From assembly GCA_038501785.1 (NCBI GenBank), contig JBAMJR010000140.1, positions 2,750,001-2,814,000 on the forward strand: a stretch of DNA of 64,000 nucleotides, written 5' to 3'. Of this stretch, positions 1 to 10,228 are shown piece by piece. Source of the DNA: Myoxocephalus aenaeus (lineage: Eukaryota; Chordata; Actinopteri; Perciformes; Cottidae). The translations under genes were made by a program, and so were the position numbers. Each line of letters starts with the position of its first letter. The stretch's first letter is position 1. The notes under the pieces are model-generated. The model made no database searches. It worked only from the letters and a program-made list of their open reading frames with translations, and had not been told where the DNA came from.

Positions 1-259
1 ACAAGACAAACAACAATCAACGAAAACAACAGTGCAATTGGTATTAAAATAAGTGTAAGATAAGCAAGTGCTCAGTCAACAGATACGTTAATGTGAGTGT
101 ACGTTAAAGTGACGTGTATTTAAGTTAAAGTGTATGTTAAAGTGACGAGTGTTTAAGTATGCGGTGTGCAGAGGAGTGAATGGTAAAGAGAAATAAAAAT
201 AAAGAAGAGAAAATAAAAATAAAAATTAAGAGTTAAAATAAAAAAAAATTAAAATAGCT

Positions 260-530
260 GGGGGTGACAGAGACAGTCAGTGGGGGACCCGAGCCCCATT
301 GATGAGCCCGACTGCTGACGGGAAGAAACTGTTTGTGTGGCGTGAGGTCTTGGTCCTGATGGACCTCAGCCTCCTGCCAGAGGGGAGGGACTCGAACAGG
401 ATATGTCCAGGGTGAGAGGGGTCAGCTGCAATCTTCCTAGCTCGCCTCAGAGTCCTGGAGGGACGGCAGATTACAGCCAATCACCCTCTCAGCAGAGCGG
501 ATGATGCGCTGCAGCCTGGCCTTGAATATA
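260..530 (-). mobile_element. LINE 3' fragment: C-terminus of reverse transcriptase ORF2
   Basis: Read on the minus strand, the segment encodes the C-terminal tail of a fish non-LTR retrotransposon ORF2: LQRIIRSAERVIGCNLPSLQ, then in another frame TLRRARKIAADPSHPGH, then LPSGRRLRSIRTKTSRHTNS and a final SFFPSAVGLIN. The LPSGRR block and the closing SFFPxAVxLIN are typical of the tail of Rex/CR1/L2-like LINEs. A frameshift near 450 and the absence of the polymerase core mark it as a dead 5'-truncated copy. The AT-rich sequence at 1-260, with repeated GTTAAAGTGACG-type units at about 100-160, would be its 3' UTR. The same family recurs at 38.06-38.41 kb and 53.43-53.56 kb. Confidence 0.75.
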
Positions 531-1886
531 TTTTTTGACAAATAAAAGCGACAAAACCTGTCGAATGTTTTGTTTTGCAGCCTGAATTATTAAAGTAATT
601 GACTTTTAATCTTCTGGAAAAACAATAAGTCTGCTAATCCTTCCAGTTTGAGCTTCTGCATATCGTCCATAGAGGACGGTGAACATGACCCCGGAGCGGC
701 CGCAGTCGGCTCCCTACACACACGCGATAGGAAACCGTACAAGAGCGGTTCTCCAGCGCTCCCAGGTCGTCCAGACGAAAAAACTACCTTAGAACAACTC
801 ACTAATTGAGCTGACAGTGATGCATTAAAATGGGTCATCCTGGAATTGCTCCTTCTCGGGGCTACTGGCTGGGGTTACATAACGATGATAAAGCTGCGGA
901 CCTGGCCCTCCAAGATAAAAAAAAAAAACTGCCGCCGCTCAGGACCCCGCGTATTCTCTAAACGCTCCGTCTGAGAAGCGCTCTGAGGGAAGTGATTACC
1001 GCAGAGCCGCCCGCTAATGCTCCGGCGGGACCTCGGCGGTGGACTCCCGTTACCCATCGGACGCGGACGACGGAAACTCTGGAAAACGCACGAATAATGA
1101 GCGGCCGTGTTCATCGTGCTACGCTAAAGTTTTCAGCGGACACTGAGTTCTGCCTCTTCAAAGCAGAGCGTCTACTTGGTCCAAAGGACATAATGAATTG
1201 CCCCATTAGGAACATCAAAGCGGACGCCGGATTCCTTCGCTGGGCTACTGAGGCCTGCTCCGGGCTTCACAAGGCGCCCCGTCGCCATATGACTACATCA
1301 GATGCTATGGGTGACAAATTCGGGCCTCCCAGCTGAGAGCGGCACAAAGGGGCGCTCAGTTGTCTACACCCGGCGAGGCACGCAGGGAAATACTGGCGCT
1401 TGGTAGACAATGCGTCTCCTGTGTGAAGACGTCGTCCGCCTCGTCGGGCGATGCCGTGCTGCGTTGTGGTGCGACCGACTGCTGCGTGTGTGTGTGTGTC
1501 CATGTGTGTGTGCCTCGGTGACACGCTTCTGCGAGGAGGAAATGATAAGAATAAGTCAAGATGACGTAACGCCGCTGCCAAAATATTCATATTTTATTCA
1601 TTGAGCGGAATACAGCTGGTTTTCGCCAGACAATAGTGGAAATATGGAAGTTGTAATTTACCGACGACGTCACTTCGTTTCCGTGTTTACTTTCGTGATG
1701 CATGTCAAAGACTCAAAATCCAACTTCAACCACACATTTTTTATATTTTGTTGTTGTTGTGAAATAGTGGCTACTTCAGCACGACTACACATTACACATG
1801 CATTTTAAGTAGAAAGTTGCCTGTACTAACTAAAAATAGAACAATATCTCTACAATATCATCGGAAATGCAGCTTTGAAACTGGTT
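531..1886. other. Intergenic, 5' of klf6; possible regulatory island
   Basis: No gene recognised. Several open frames here are short, overlap on both strands and match no family I know. About 1150-1320 is unique high-complexity sequence containing TTGGTCCAAAGGACATAATG, the sort of homeodomain-rich block seen in conserved non-coding elements. A short GT-rich tract lies at 1486-1512. Functional assignment is inference only. Confidence 0.3.
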
Positions 1887-3139
1887 TTAACCCTTTGGGG
1901 GCGGGGCCCGCGTCGATGCGTGAAACCAGATGTTTAAGTTTTTAATAAAATGATATCTTCGCAATAATACGTCACAGAGATATGGTTTCAAATCTGGCGG
2001 ATATCGTTTCCACTTCCACGTCTGAGCATCTAAACATGGACATGTATGAGGCGTGCAAAGCTTCAGTGTGAGTCAGAAGATGCCAAGCAAAGAGTCCTGA
2101 GCAAAGCTATATTGGAGGGGACTGACGGCGCAGCTTCAGTGCCTGAAGGATTCGCTAACAAGGAGCTAGCCGGAGCTAACGGGCCAGATAGCTGGCTACA
2201 GCGTTTCTGTGAGACTGAACGGTGAGTAATCAATTGTTGTCCCTATTACAGTGAACATAGTACGACCAGTAGTGTTGGACCTCCATTATGTGTTTGTAAG
2301 ACCGTAACTAATGTGTGTTTGTTGACGATAGCTCAGCAGCGTTAGCACGTCACTAGATAGCGCCGTGTCGGATGTCTCTTCCGTGTCTACGACTGAACGC
2401 TGCATAATCAACTGTTGTCCCTATCACCGTTAACTTTCTTACAGTGAACTTAGTAAGCCTAGTAGCGCTGGATCTCCGTTAATCGTTACTACAGTAGTGT
2501 TTATGTCACGTTAGGTGCTGCTAACACGGCGCGAGCTAATGAGAGCTAACGAGAGCTAACGGAGACATGTACGGTGGGTAATCAACTGTTGTCCCTATCA
2601 CCGTTAACTTTCTTACAGTGAACTCGTAGTGACTGTATTAATGTATTTTACAGAGTGGATTCAGAGCTGTGAGGGTCCAGAGGACAACATGTAGCATCGC
2701 TGCAGCAGCCTCCCTGTCCGTCTGCCTGCCAACACATCACCTAGCAGGCCGCGAAGCCAGCCACAGCTCATCATCCCTACCATATAATAATACATTTGGT
2801 TTTAGACATTAAATTACATGTGTCTACCATTTTATTCATATACTCCACTGCTTTTGTGAACCTAAGACCTTTGGTAAACCAATTTCCATCACCAAAACAA
2901 AGTTATGTTTTCACAACAAATATGAAAAATTTCCAAAATCAAGATTCCATTTTTCAGCTTTAGTCATATTTTCTCTTTACACTTGTGCCTTTGGGACAAT
3001 GGCGCCTCATTATATAGATAGCTGAGATTGTAATTTTTGATATACAACACATGAGTATGTATCATATGCTAGTGACTTTAAAAAGGGAAATTTAAAAATT
3101 ATGTAAAATCGAGAAAATGACCAGACCCCAGAGTCTTAA
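1887..3139. mobile_element. Non-autonomous piggyBac-like element, TTAA-flanked
   Basis: TTAA occurs at 1887-1890 and again at 3136-3139. Just inside, the left end begins CCCTTTGGGGGCGGGGCC and the right end, reverse-complemented, begins GACTCTGGGGTCTGGTC. These are imperfect inverted repeats (about 11 of 16 positions) of the kind found in fish piggyBac elements that start CCCTTTG after TTAA. The interior of about 1.2 kb has no transposase frame. It contains three diverged copies, about 175 bp apart, of a unit with AATCAAYTGTTGTCCCTAT (near 2228, 2406 and 2580). A GTGAGT sits at 2222 after a stretch that could be an old 5' exon. The call rests on termini and TTAA duplication; the superfamily is probable, not certain. 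Confidence 0.55.
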
Positions 3140-3440
3140 ACCCATTCCACAAATTAGCATGAAACACAAATGGGTGAAAGGTTAGAACGAGTCACAGACT
3201 GAGAGACTAGAATCTGAATAGCAGCGGTGACGAGAGTAAATGCTGCATTCAAGGCCTGCAGCCTAAATACTAAAGAGAAGAAGTAGAAAGCACAAATGTC
3301 AAAGTGATCGACTAAACGGTTACGTACCGTGTCATCTTCTTTTTATGTTTAAGCTCACATCCATATAAATATAGTCGTGAGGAAGACAGAGTATATAATC
3401 AGACAAGTGATCTCAAAAGGGAAAACATGATATATATAGA

Positions 3441-3480
<40 letters not shown>

Positions 3481-3660
3481 TTCACTCTCAAAGCACACAT
3501 CAAATATAAAAAGCTGGTTCACTAGTTTACCTCATTGGGTGAAACTGCTGCTAACACAGCACATGTGGTTATTCTGGGGGGACTATAATAACAAAACGAA
3601 TTATTCAACTTTAGGGAACTACTTTAAGGGAGAAGTGAGGACGCCTGATAACACAATAAG
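3140..3660. other. Intergenic with (TA)n microsatellite
   Basis: Unique AT-rich sequence with no coding potential that I recognise. A TA tract occupies 3429-3478. The segment ends at a foldback that separates it from the klf6 promoter. Confidence 0.5.
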
Positions 3661-3664
3661 TGCA

Positions 3665-3750
3665 TGAATTCATGTCTTTGGACACGAAGCCGGTGACTAA
3701 TGGCCACATGTCCATTAGTCACCGGCTTCGTGTCCAAAGACATGAATTCA
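3665..3750. repeat. Perfect 39-bp foldback (inverted repeat, 8-nt loop)
   Basis: Left arm 3665-3703 starts TGAATTCATGTCTTTGGACA and ends CGGTGACTAATGG. Right arm 3712-3750 is its exact reverse complement, with the 8-nt spacer CCACATGT. An outer pair, GGAGAAGTGA at 3629-3638 and TCACTTCTCC at 3748-3757, overlaps the base of the stem. It lies about 200-300 bp upstream of the klf6 core promoter. It could be a template-switch foldback, the remnant of a foldback element, or a library artefact. No microRNA family is recognised. Confidence 0.9.
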
Positions 3751-3949
3751 CTTCTCCGTGGCATGCGCTCTTCTCCTTAAGCAGCAGTGTTGCAAAGTGC
3801 TGCTTGTGACAAAGTTTCACGGAGAAAAGGAGGGAGAGAGAGAGAGATGTTTTCCACCGGACTCAAACTCGGTCCGGCTCACATGCGCTGTCTGTGGCGA
3901 AACCCGTCGCTAGACGGAGTGAGACTACACCGGGAGAGAGAGAGCGCAT

Positions 3950-4537
3950 CGGCCGCTTTATATACACGCCTAAAAATAACCGGCCAACCGGCGGAGGAGA
4001 CGCTCGGACGCGAACCCGCCAATCCTGCGCGGAGGGAGCGACCGAAGCCAGTCGGAGGCCGGCCGCCATTGGCCCGCCGTGATATCATCTGCGAGCCCTT
4101 GCGCCGCGCGCCGCCGATTGGTCGACGTGCCTCGCGGAGGCGGGGCGCTGGGTTTTGGAGGGGGAGGGGGGGCGGGGAGCGGAGCGCAGCGCAGCGGAGG
4201 GGGCGGGCTTCACGGGGTTTGAATAGGGAAGTTTGCAGAGCGCAGTTGTTCCCCATCCAGTCCGGGCGCAGTGTTTGCAAACACCTTGAAAAACGCTAAG
4301 CGAGAGACGAGAGGTGGAGCGAGAGAGCGACGGACGGACGGACGGACGCTCGGCTGCTGAAAACAAGCGCCTCTTCGCGTGCATCGCAGGGGACCCGCTC
4401 TCCATTCCTTCTACTGGGTCTAATTTTGTTTTTTTCTTCTTCTTCTTCTACCTGACAAACGCATTTAACTGCAGCTGTATCGCAATTTTTTCTTTTTTCT
4501 TCTTCTTTTTTTTTGTACTTAATCTCTGGGAACAAAA
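3950..4537 (+). promoter_or_regulatory. klf6: klf6 CpG-rich promoter and 5' UTR
   Basis: CpG-dense sequence immediately upstream of the first coding exon. CCAAT is at 4019-4023 and its inverse ATTGG at 4068-4072 and 4117-4121 (NF-Y type sites). GC boxes (GGGGCGGGG-like, Sp/KLF sites) occur at about 4138-4146, 4169-4177 and 4199-4207. A TATA-like TTTATATAC is at 3957-3965. The transcription start is inferred to lie after these, roughly 4200-4290. No ATG occurs between 3961 and the coding start at 4538, so translation would begin at the first AUG whichever start is used. The last 130 bases before the start codon are strongly pyrimidine-rich. Confidence 0.65.
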
Positions 4538-4639
4538 ATGGATGTTCTACCCATGTGCAGCATCTTTCAGGAACTTCAAATAGTTCACGACACGGGCTAT
4601 TTCTCCGCCTTACCGTCACTGGAGGAGTACTGGCAGCAG
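4538..4639 (+). CDS. klf6: klf6 coding exon 1 (residues 1-34)
   Basis: Encodes the highly conserved N-terminal segment ending LPSLEEYWQQ. The context AAAAATGG is a strong start. The exon ends at CAGCAG with donor GTGAAT at 4640, phase 0. Intron 1 (4640-6307, 1668 bp) contains a (GT)10 tract at 4851-4870 and no recognised element. Confidence 0.97.
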
Positions 4640-7600
4640 GTGAATATACATCCACACATATGTGTCCGCTGTGTTCTTCCTCCGGGTCGCTTGTTGCGTG
4701 AGCAAAGCGGAACTGAGACTCTACTTTGCTTAGATTACTCCGCGGCGCGTTTTAGTGCGCGCGACAAGTTCAGCTCCACATCCCCGCGTCTTAACGCACG
4801 CAACGCGCCCGGTGCTTAGACGGCGCCCGTCCCGTTCACCTGACTGTGCTGTGTGTGTGTGTGTGTGTGTTTTTGTTTTTCCACGGTCCAGCGGCGTTAT
4901 GAAGTGGATCAGTGTGTCAGTCTGACAGCTGGAGGCTGCGCAGAGATGACTGGGGACAGAGGAACAGCAGCGTGCTGCTGTTCCTTCTTTTTAAATATTT
5001 ATTTATTTATTCTTTTATTTTTTTTATTTTTACCACTCTGCTATATTTTGAGCATGACTTCTCCTTCTCCTCCTCCTCCCCTCAGCGGGTTGTTGCAGGA
5101 CATGTGAGCTGCTGGTTGGTGTGGGAGGAGGAAGTAGAAATTCAAATCAGTCAGCAGTTGATTCCAAATCAGAAGTAGCGCGTTGGCTCCGGATCAGCTC
5201 TGTGGCTCACGAGGACTTTATTTATTTATCTTCCTTTTTTTTTCTTTTCTTCGAGCATTCAGTCAGCTGTGGCACTGTTTTGAATCCCATTTAAAAGTTT
5301 ATAATGCAGGTTTTCAGTTTCAGCCCCCATAATGATTCACACAACATCCTCATCCTTATTCCACATTTATGTTCTCTTTTTATATTTTTTTTAAAAGCAT
5401 CCATTTGCAATCGTCTCCTTTTCTTTTTTTTTTTATATATGATTTTGAGCGAGCTCCACAACATGATGACACTATCAAGTGTCAAGCCATGGCCACATTC
5501 CTGCAGGCGAGCACAGCTGGAATATATAGAGCAGAAGCCTGGAGGGAGAAGGTCTCCAAAACATCTGCCTCGTCAAACCTGCTGTCTGGAGCAGCCTCTA
5601 ATGAACGGCCCTTGCTCTCTTTTCTTCTTCTTTCTTCAACTTAAAAAAAGGCCTCTGAAGCCAACTGGGAAGTGGCTTATTTGTTTATTCTATGTGGCCG
5701 TCACTGAGGAAGGATGTGAATGCATGACAGAGGTTACGCATGAGTAAAAAGCATCTGAATGAAGGAGGGAGGGAGGGAGGTTGAGCGGCTTCCTTAAAAG
5801 GAGTCTAGATTTGTTCAGTGAGTCATTGGAGTGCTGAAGTGACAATGCACGTTTTAAGTGTTGGGTTCAGGGAGGAGGAGGAAGAGTGGGGGGCGGGGGC
5901 GATGGTGGGTTCAAGGTCCGAGGAAATGACGTGCAGCAGGAATTTCTTCCGCCGAGTTTTCTTTTTCACCCAAAACATTGGTTCCATTCCCAGCTCTGTG
6001 TGCACACATGGCAGCAGGGATCCTGCGGCGGAGCAGCCGGAGCCAACAAATTGACGATTTTGATGAAGTTCCCTTTTCGATCTACGCTTCGGCGGCGGCG
6101 GCCTGAAATGTGCAGCGTAGCTTCCGCTTCCTGGTTAATGCTTCCTGCTACAAGCGTTACTCTGCAGAAGGCTTTTTTGTTTGGGGAAGCAGGGGGTTTA
6201 TGTGCACATGAGTCATTTAAAAGGATTTCCCACACTGAAGCGTTTTGCTGTCTCTCTCTGCGGTTGTAGTTCATTCATTCTGACTGTTTTGCCTCTCGCC
6301 CCACCAGACATGCTTGGAGTTGGAGCGCTACCTGCAGAGCGAGCCCTACGTCTCCACGGCCGACCTCAAGTTCGACAGCCAAGAGGACCTGTGGAGCAAG
6401 CTGATGTTGGCCTGCGGCGACAAGGCCAAGTCCGACCCCAAGCTGCCCGCGGCCCACGAGGAGGACAGCCAGGACAGCCCCGTCTTGGACACCAGCAGCG
6501 TGAACTCTGACGCCAGCAGCGAGGCTTCGGACAGTTCCGAGGAGCTCTCGCCCACGCACAGCTTTACCTCCAACCCCCTGGGCTCCGTCCTGGTGGGCTC
6601 GGGCCCTTTTAGCCCCTCGGTCATAAGCACGCCCCCGTCCTCTCCGGAGGCCGGCTCGGAAGCCGGCTCCGGCGCCGGCGCGGCCGGCGGCGGCTGGGTC
6701 GCCGCCGAGCTGCACTTGCCGGTGAAGATCCGGAGCGGCGGGGCGGCGGCGAAGGGCGCGGAAAAGACGGGACTCATGAGCGGGGACGCGTCCTCGGACG
6801 GGAGGAGGCGGGTACACAGGTGTCAGTTCAACGGGTGTCGCAAGGTTTACACGAAGAGCTCCCACCTCAAGGCACACCAGCGCACTCATACGGGTGAGTT
6901 TACCTCCTCGGAGCAGCCGGGGACCCCACGTGTGAGACGCATTGTAAACAGAGAGGGGGTCTTCTCCGCTGCAAACAAAACCTCACTTTATTATCGAGGG
7001 AGAGAGCGGAGGTGCCCTTAATTCAGCCGCCCGGCCATTGTGTAATGTAATTAAAGGCCCACATCGCACGATGTCCTCAGCTGGAGCGCTGTGGGTATTA
7101 GCTCTGCATGGCTGGATACCTAAACTGTGACCTAATCTATCTGGAATGTGAGCGAGGGAGGGAGGGAGCAAAGAGAGGGAGGGGAGGGGTTGCACATGGG
7201 AGATAAAAGGACTTGAAAGCAGATTGAGTTTCACCCTGGGAAAGGGGTGAATGGGCGGGGAGCCAGGGGCCACGGAGCTGGAGGGCCGACGAGTGGTCAT
7301 TTGAGCGTCTCTATATTTTTGATTAGCGGCGTGAAATTGCACGTGCAGCTTTTTGGTTTTAGCTTCTTTTTTTTTCTTTCTTCTTCTTCTTCTTCTTCTC
7401 CGTTTTGATGTCTGGCACATAATCTCGTGCACAGTAGCGCTCTCGGCACACGGCCGGTGACCCGGCCGGTTCGGTGGCATCTGGGGCCTCGAGTGAGCCG
7501 TCAGTGACTCGCGTCATCTCCCCTCCCCCGCCACCAGGGCGATTGATCGGAACGCATTTGAATGACAAATCCAATCGCAGCCTCAGCAGGAAAACCCTTC

Positions 7601-8604
7601 TTTTGTGTGTGTGTGTGTGTGTGTGCATTTTGGATTAATCGCCCCCCCCCCCCCCCTTTTTGTTGGTTCTGCAGGCGAGAAGCCGTACAGGTGTTCGTGG
7701 GAGGGCTGCGTGTGGCGTTTTGCACGAAGCGACGAGTTGACCAGACACTTCAGGAAGCACACCGGGGCAAAGCCATTCAAATGCAGTCACTGTGACAGGT
7801 AAGCCCGCTACTTTATTCACGCAGAAACCCGTTTTTCTTTTTTACTTTCATAATCCAGATAATGATGCATGTCTTTGATGATGGAATGCACTGATGAGAA
7901 CCAGAAAAAGTACTAAAAGATGGAATGCGATGCTTCAGTTATGACATCACGTGGCATTCCGATAATGAGCACCACACATATTTTTGGACAAATCGCTCTA
8001 AAAGAAAGCGCTGTCGCACCAAGCTGCCGACGAAACGTGTTACTTTCTTTTTACACTTTTCTTTTTTTTGTCTTTTCACCGCAAACAGAAAACATGTACA
8101 CAGAAATGAAGAACAATAATAACTACAACAAGAAGGGTCTGGTTTGCTCTGCCCTCTCAAAAACTTGAGAAATCCTGAGAAACATTCAAGCGTTTCTCAT
8201 CTTGTTCTGTTGTTGACGTGTAAACGTCGTCCATTTCTCCCACTTGTCACGACGATGCTCCTCTTGAGCTCTTATTCTGTGGGTTAACCACATCACATCT
8301 TAATCCATCTCAATTTTCAACCATCCATCTTGTGATGGCGGTTCTATTGTGTGCCATCTCTCTGACAGAAATTAATAAAGTATATATATTCATTCAGAGG
8401 GGAAATTTGGTGTCGACGTAGCAGCAATTTACTGACAAAAATAAGATATCATGTAATAAACCTGTTACTTTCGTTCCCTTAAAACACACACCTGCCGTCC
8501 ATCTTTGCTCTGTTACTGACCCCCCCCCTCTTCCTCTCCTGTGCCCCCCCAGATGTTTCTCCAGGTCTGACCATCTGGCCCTTCACATGAAGAGGCACGT
8601 CTAG
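4538..8604 (+). CDS. klf6: Krueppel-like factor 6, four coding exons (287 aa)
   Basis: Nuclear zinc-finger transcription factor that binds GC/CACCC boxes. The CDS joins 4538-4639, 6308-6893, 7675-7798 and 8553-8604 (864 nt, 287 codons plus TAG); the mammalian protein is 283 aa. The N-terminus MDVLPMCSIFQELQIVHD and the ERYLQSEPYVS block identify KLF6 rather than KLF7. A Ser/Glu-rich activation region (SSEASDSSEELSPT) follows. Three C2H2 fingers occupy about 204-286: ligands C206/C211/H224/H228, C236/C241/H254/H258 and C266/C269/H282/H286, with TGEKP and TGAKP linkers. All introns are GT-AG with phases 0, 1 and 2. The start has A at -3 and G at +4. Oddities: Val242 in finger 2 where KLF6/7 carry Glu, and an Ala/Gly-rich insert near residues 153-170. 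Teleosts have klf6a and klf6b; I cannot say which this is. Confidence 0.97.
6308..6893 (+). CDS. klf6: klf6 coding exon 2 (residues 35-229, finger 1)
   Basis: Acceptor CCACCAG at 6301-6307. The exon opens TCLELERYLQSEP, carries the acidic/Ser-rich activation domain and an STPPSSPE motif, and ends in finger 1 with HTG. Donor GTGAGT is at 6894 and the exon ends in phase 1. The frame stays open past the donor to 7021, so retention of intron 2 would give a one-finger product; human KLF6 is known for truncating splice variants, but nothing here shows that this one is made. GC content is much higher than in the flanking introns. Confidence 0.97.
7675..7798 (+). CDS. klf6: klf6 coding exon 3 (finger 2 and start of finger 3)
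   Basis: Acceptor TTCTGCAG at 7667-7674 follows a long C/T tract. The exon encodes EKPYRCSWEGC-V-WRFARSDELTRH and the start of finger 3. It ends in AG (phase 2) with donor GTAAGC at 7799. The GTG codon at 7710-7712 replaces the Glu codon usual at this position of KLF6 and KLF7. Intron 2 (6894-7674) has a (GT)n tract at 7604-7625 and a C16 run near its end. Confidence 0.97.
8553..8604 (+). CDS. klf6: klf6 coding exon 4 (end of finger 3, stop)
   Basis: Acceptor CCCCCAG ends at 8552 after a C-rich tract. The exon encodes CFSRSDHLALHMKRHV followed by TAG at 8602-8604. The last residue is Val where mammalian KLF6 ends in Leu. Intron 3 is 7799-8552 (754 bp), unique sequence. Confidence 0.97.
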
Positions 8605-9765
8605 AGCGGAGGGCGAGCTCCGACCAACAGCGACGGGGGGGAAAAGTTGTTGTAAAAAAAAAAAAAAAAAGGAGCGAGAAAGAGAGATCGAGGAAGGGGG
8701 TAAAAAAACAAAAGAAAACGCCGCCTCCCGACCAGTCTCTTGGTTGAACTGTCCCAGAGCAGAGTGGCGGGGAGTGTGTTCCAGCCAAAGCATGCCGTTT
8801 TGCACCATACTGAAACCCAGTGCCTCCGGGGACCTCTCTTTGGAGAACAGGGGCGCTCTGAAGGTTGTCTGTTTCGACAAAGAAAGAAGGACAAAATCAC
8901 GGATGGAGGAGGAGGAGGACGAGAAGAAGAAATCTTTTTGCTTGAGAAGGACTTACAACTCACACACATATAAAAAAAAAAGACAAAAAATCTATAATTA
9001 AAAGACAAAAAAACAAAGAGAGTGAATGGTCTGTATGTGTGGTGCATGATGTTAGGGAGAGAAGGGGGGTATTCCCGGACAGCAGATACACTGGTACTTA
9101 AAAAAAAAACGTAAAAAAAAAAAACTGTCTGAGGTTAGCATGTGTGCACTGTGAATGTCTGAGCTTGGCTGACCGGCCCCCCTCACCCCTCACCCCTCCT
9201 CTAGGAGGACAGTAGGCGTCGGGGCTGATGGATGGACGGACGGTGCGGGGCTGGTACCAATGTTGCTGTGGACTGAATGGGTTTCTGGGGGGAAACATTC
9301 CATCCGTGTTTCCCCGGTGGCAGCGCGGGACGGAGGCTCCTGCCTGTCTGTCTGGCACCCGAGACCGTATGGGGGGTGGTGGGTCCTCTGGAGCTTTTGA
9401 GGCCTTGGATTTGACCCCCGAGAGAAGGGGGACCTGTTCCTGGTCAGTGACCCGGAGACCAACAACACTTTCCCCTCCATCCCCTTGGTCACTGTATGAC
9501 AGGAGCTTCTTTTGGTGTTTTTTGGTGCAGCTACTAAATGTGCAATGTGTTATGTAGCCTGGTTTATTTTTTATTTTTTACAAGCTACAAAGCTCATTTG
9601 TAGTCCAATCGTATAAGCTGTGTGCTTAGAGGTATAACACAACTATACTATAACTTCAGTATCATAGACAGGTGTTGCATGGTTCTAGGGTTTGTTCATT
9701 TCATGTTTCCACTGTAATCAGGACTGCAAATAGTTTCAATAAAAGTGCAGCTAAAGTGCGGACGG
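8605..9765 (+). other. klf6: klf6 3' UTR (inferred extent)
   Basis: Sequence from the stop codon to about 20 bases past the AATAAA at 9738. It contains an A17 run at 8653-8671 and several other A-rich runs, and no coding frame worth calling. A Pumilio-type TGTACATA occurs at 9782-9789, just beyond the inferred end, so it would matter only if a later poly(A) site is used. Confidence 0.6.
9738..9743 (+). terminator. klf6: Candidate klf6 poly(A) signal AATAAA
   Basis: Canonical AATAAA within TTTCAATAAAAGTG, followed by T-rich sequence at about 9808-9826 as expected downstream of a cleavage site. It is the first canonical hexamer after the stop codon. A distal site near 11.2 kb cannot be excluded. 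Confidence 0.6.
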
Positions 9766-9767
9766 TT

Positions 9768-10155
9768 AAATGTTACAATATTGTACATAAAGCCTTGATG
9801 ATTTCCTCTTCTCTTTTTTTTTCTTCTTCACAACCTCATCCGTTTCATTCATCCTTTTTCCATCTGGCTGGAGATTTCACCCACTGCTTCCTCATGTTCT
9901 CACTCATCCTATGCCTCGAGGAGTAACTTTGCTTTTTTTTGTACTTTCTTTTCTATCTAATAATGCACTGTTGACCTTAATGGTGCCTTATGCAAGTGAC
10001 TCGGCCCTGTGGCAGCGGTGGGATGTTTTTTCTTTCCTCCCAGGGGAAGTCCCATTTGTCGTATGGGTGATTTGACAAGCTTGATCAAGGCTCAGTTACA
10101 CGTTCGCTCTCCACCTCCTTTTGCGTTTCATGGCCGCTGTCCGCAATCTATTCTG

Positions 10156-10228
<73 letters not shown>

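Noticed and set aside
3951..3985. SRF CArG box in CCTAAAAATAACCGG
   Set aside because: Does not fit CC(A/T)6GG; spacing is wrong, so not called although KLF6 is known as an early-response gene.
3787..4299. 170-codon plus frame, and overlapping minus frames, in the klf6 promoter
   Set aside because: Arg/Gly/Pro-rich, open on both strands because the DNA is GC-rich and stop-poor; overlaps CCAAT and GC boxes; no domain recognised.
6894..7021. Extension of klf6 exon 2 past the finger-1 donor
   Set aside because: A GTGAGT donor and a matching exon 3 in phase restore the three-finger array. The read-through frame has no conserved sequence, although intron retention cannot be excluded.
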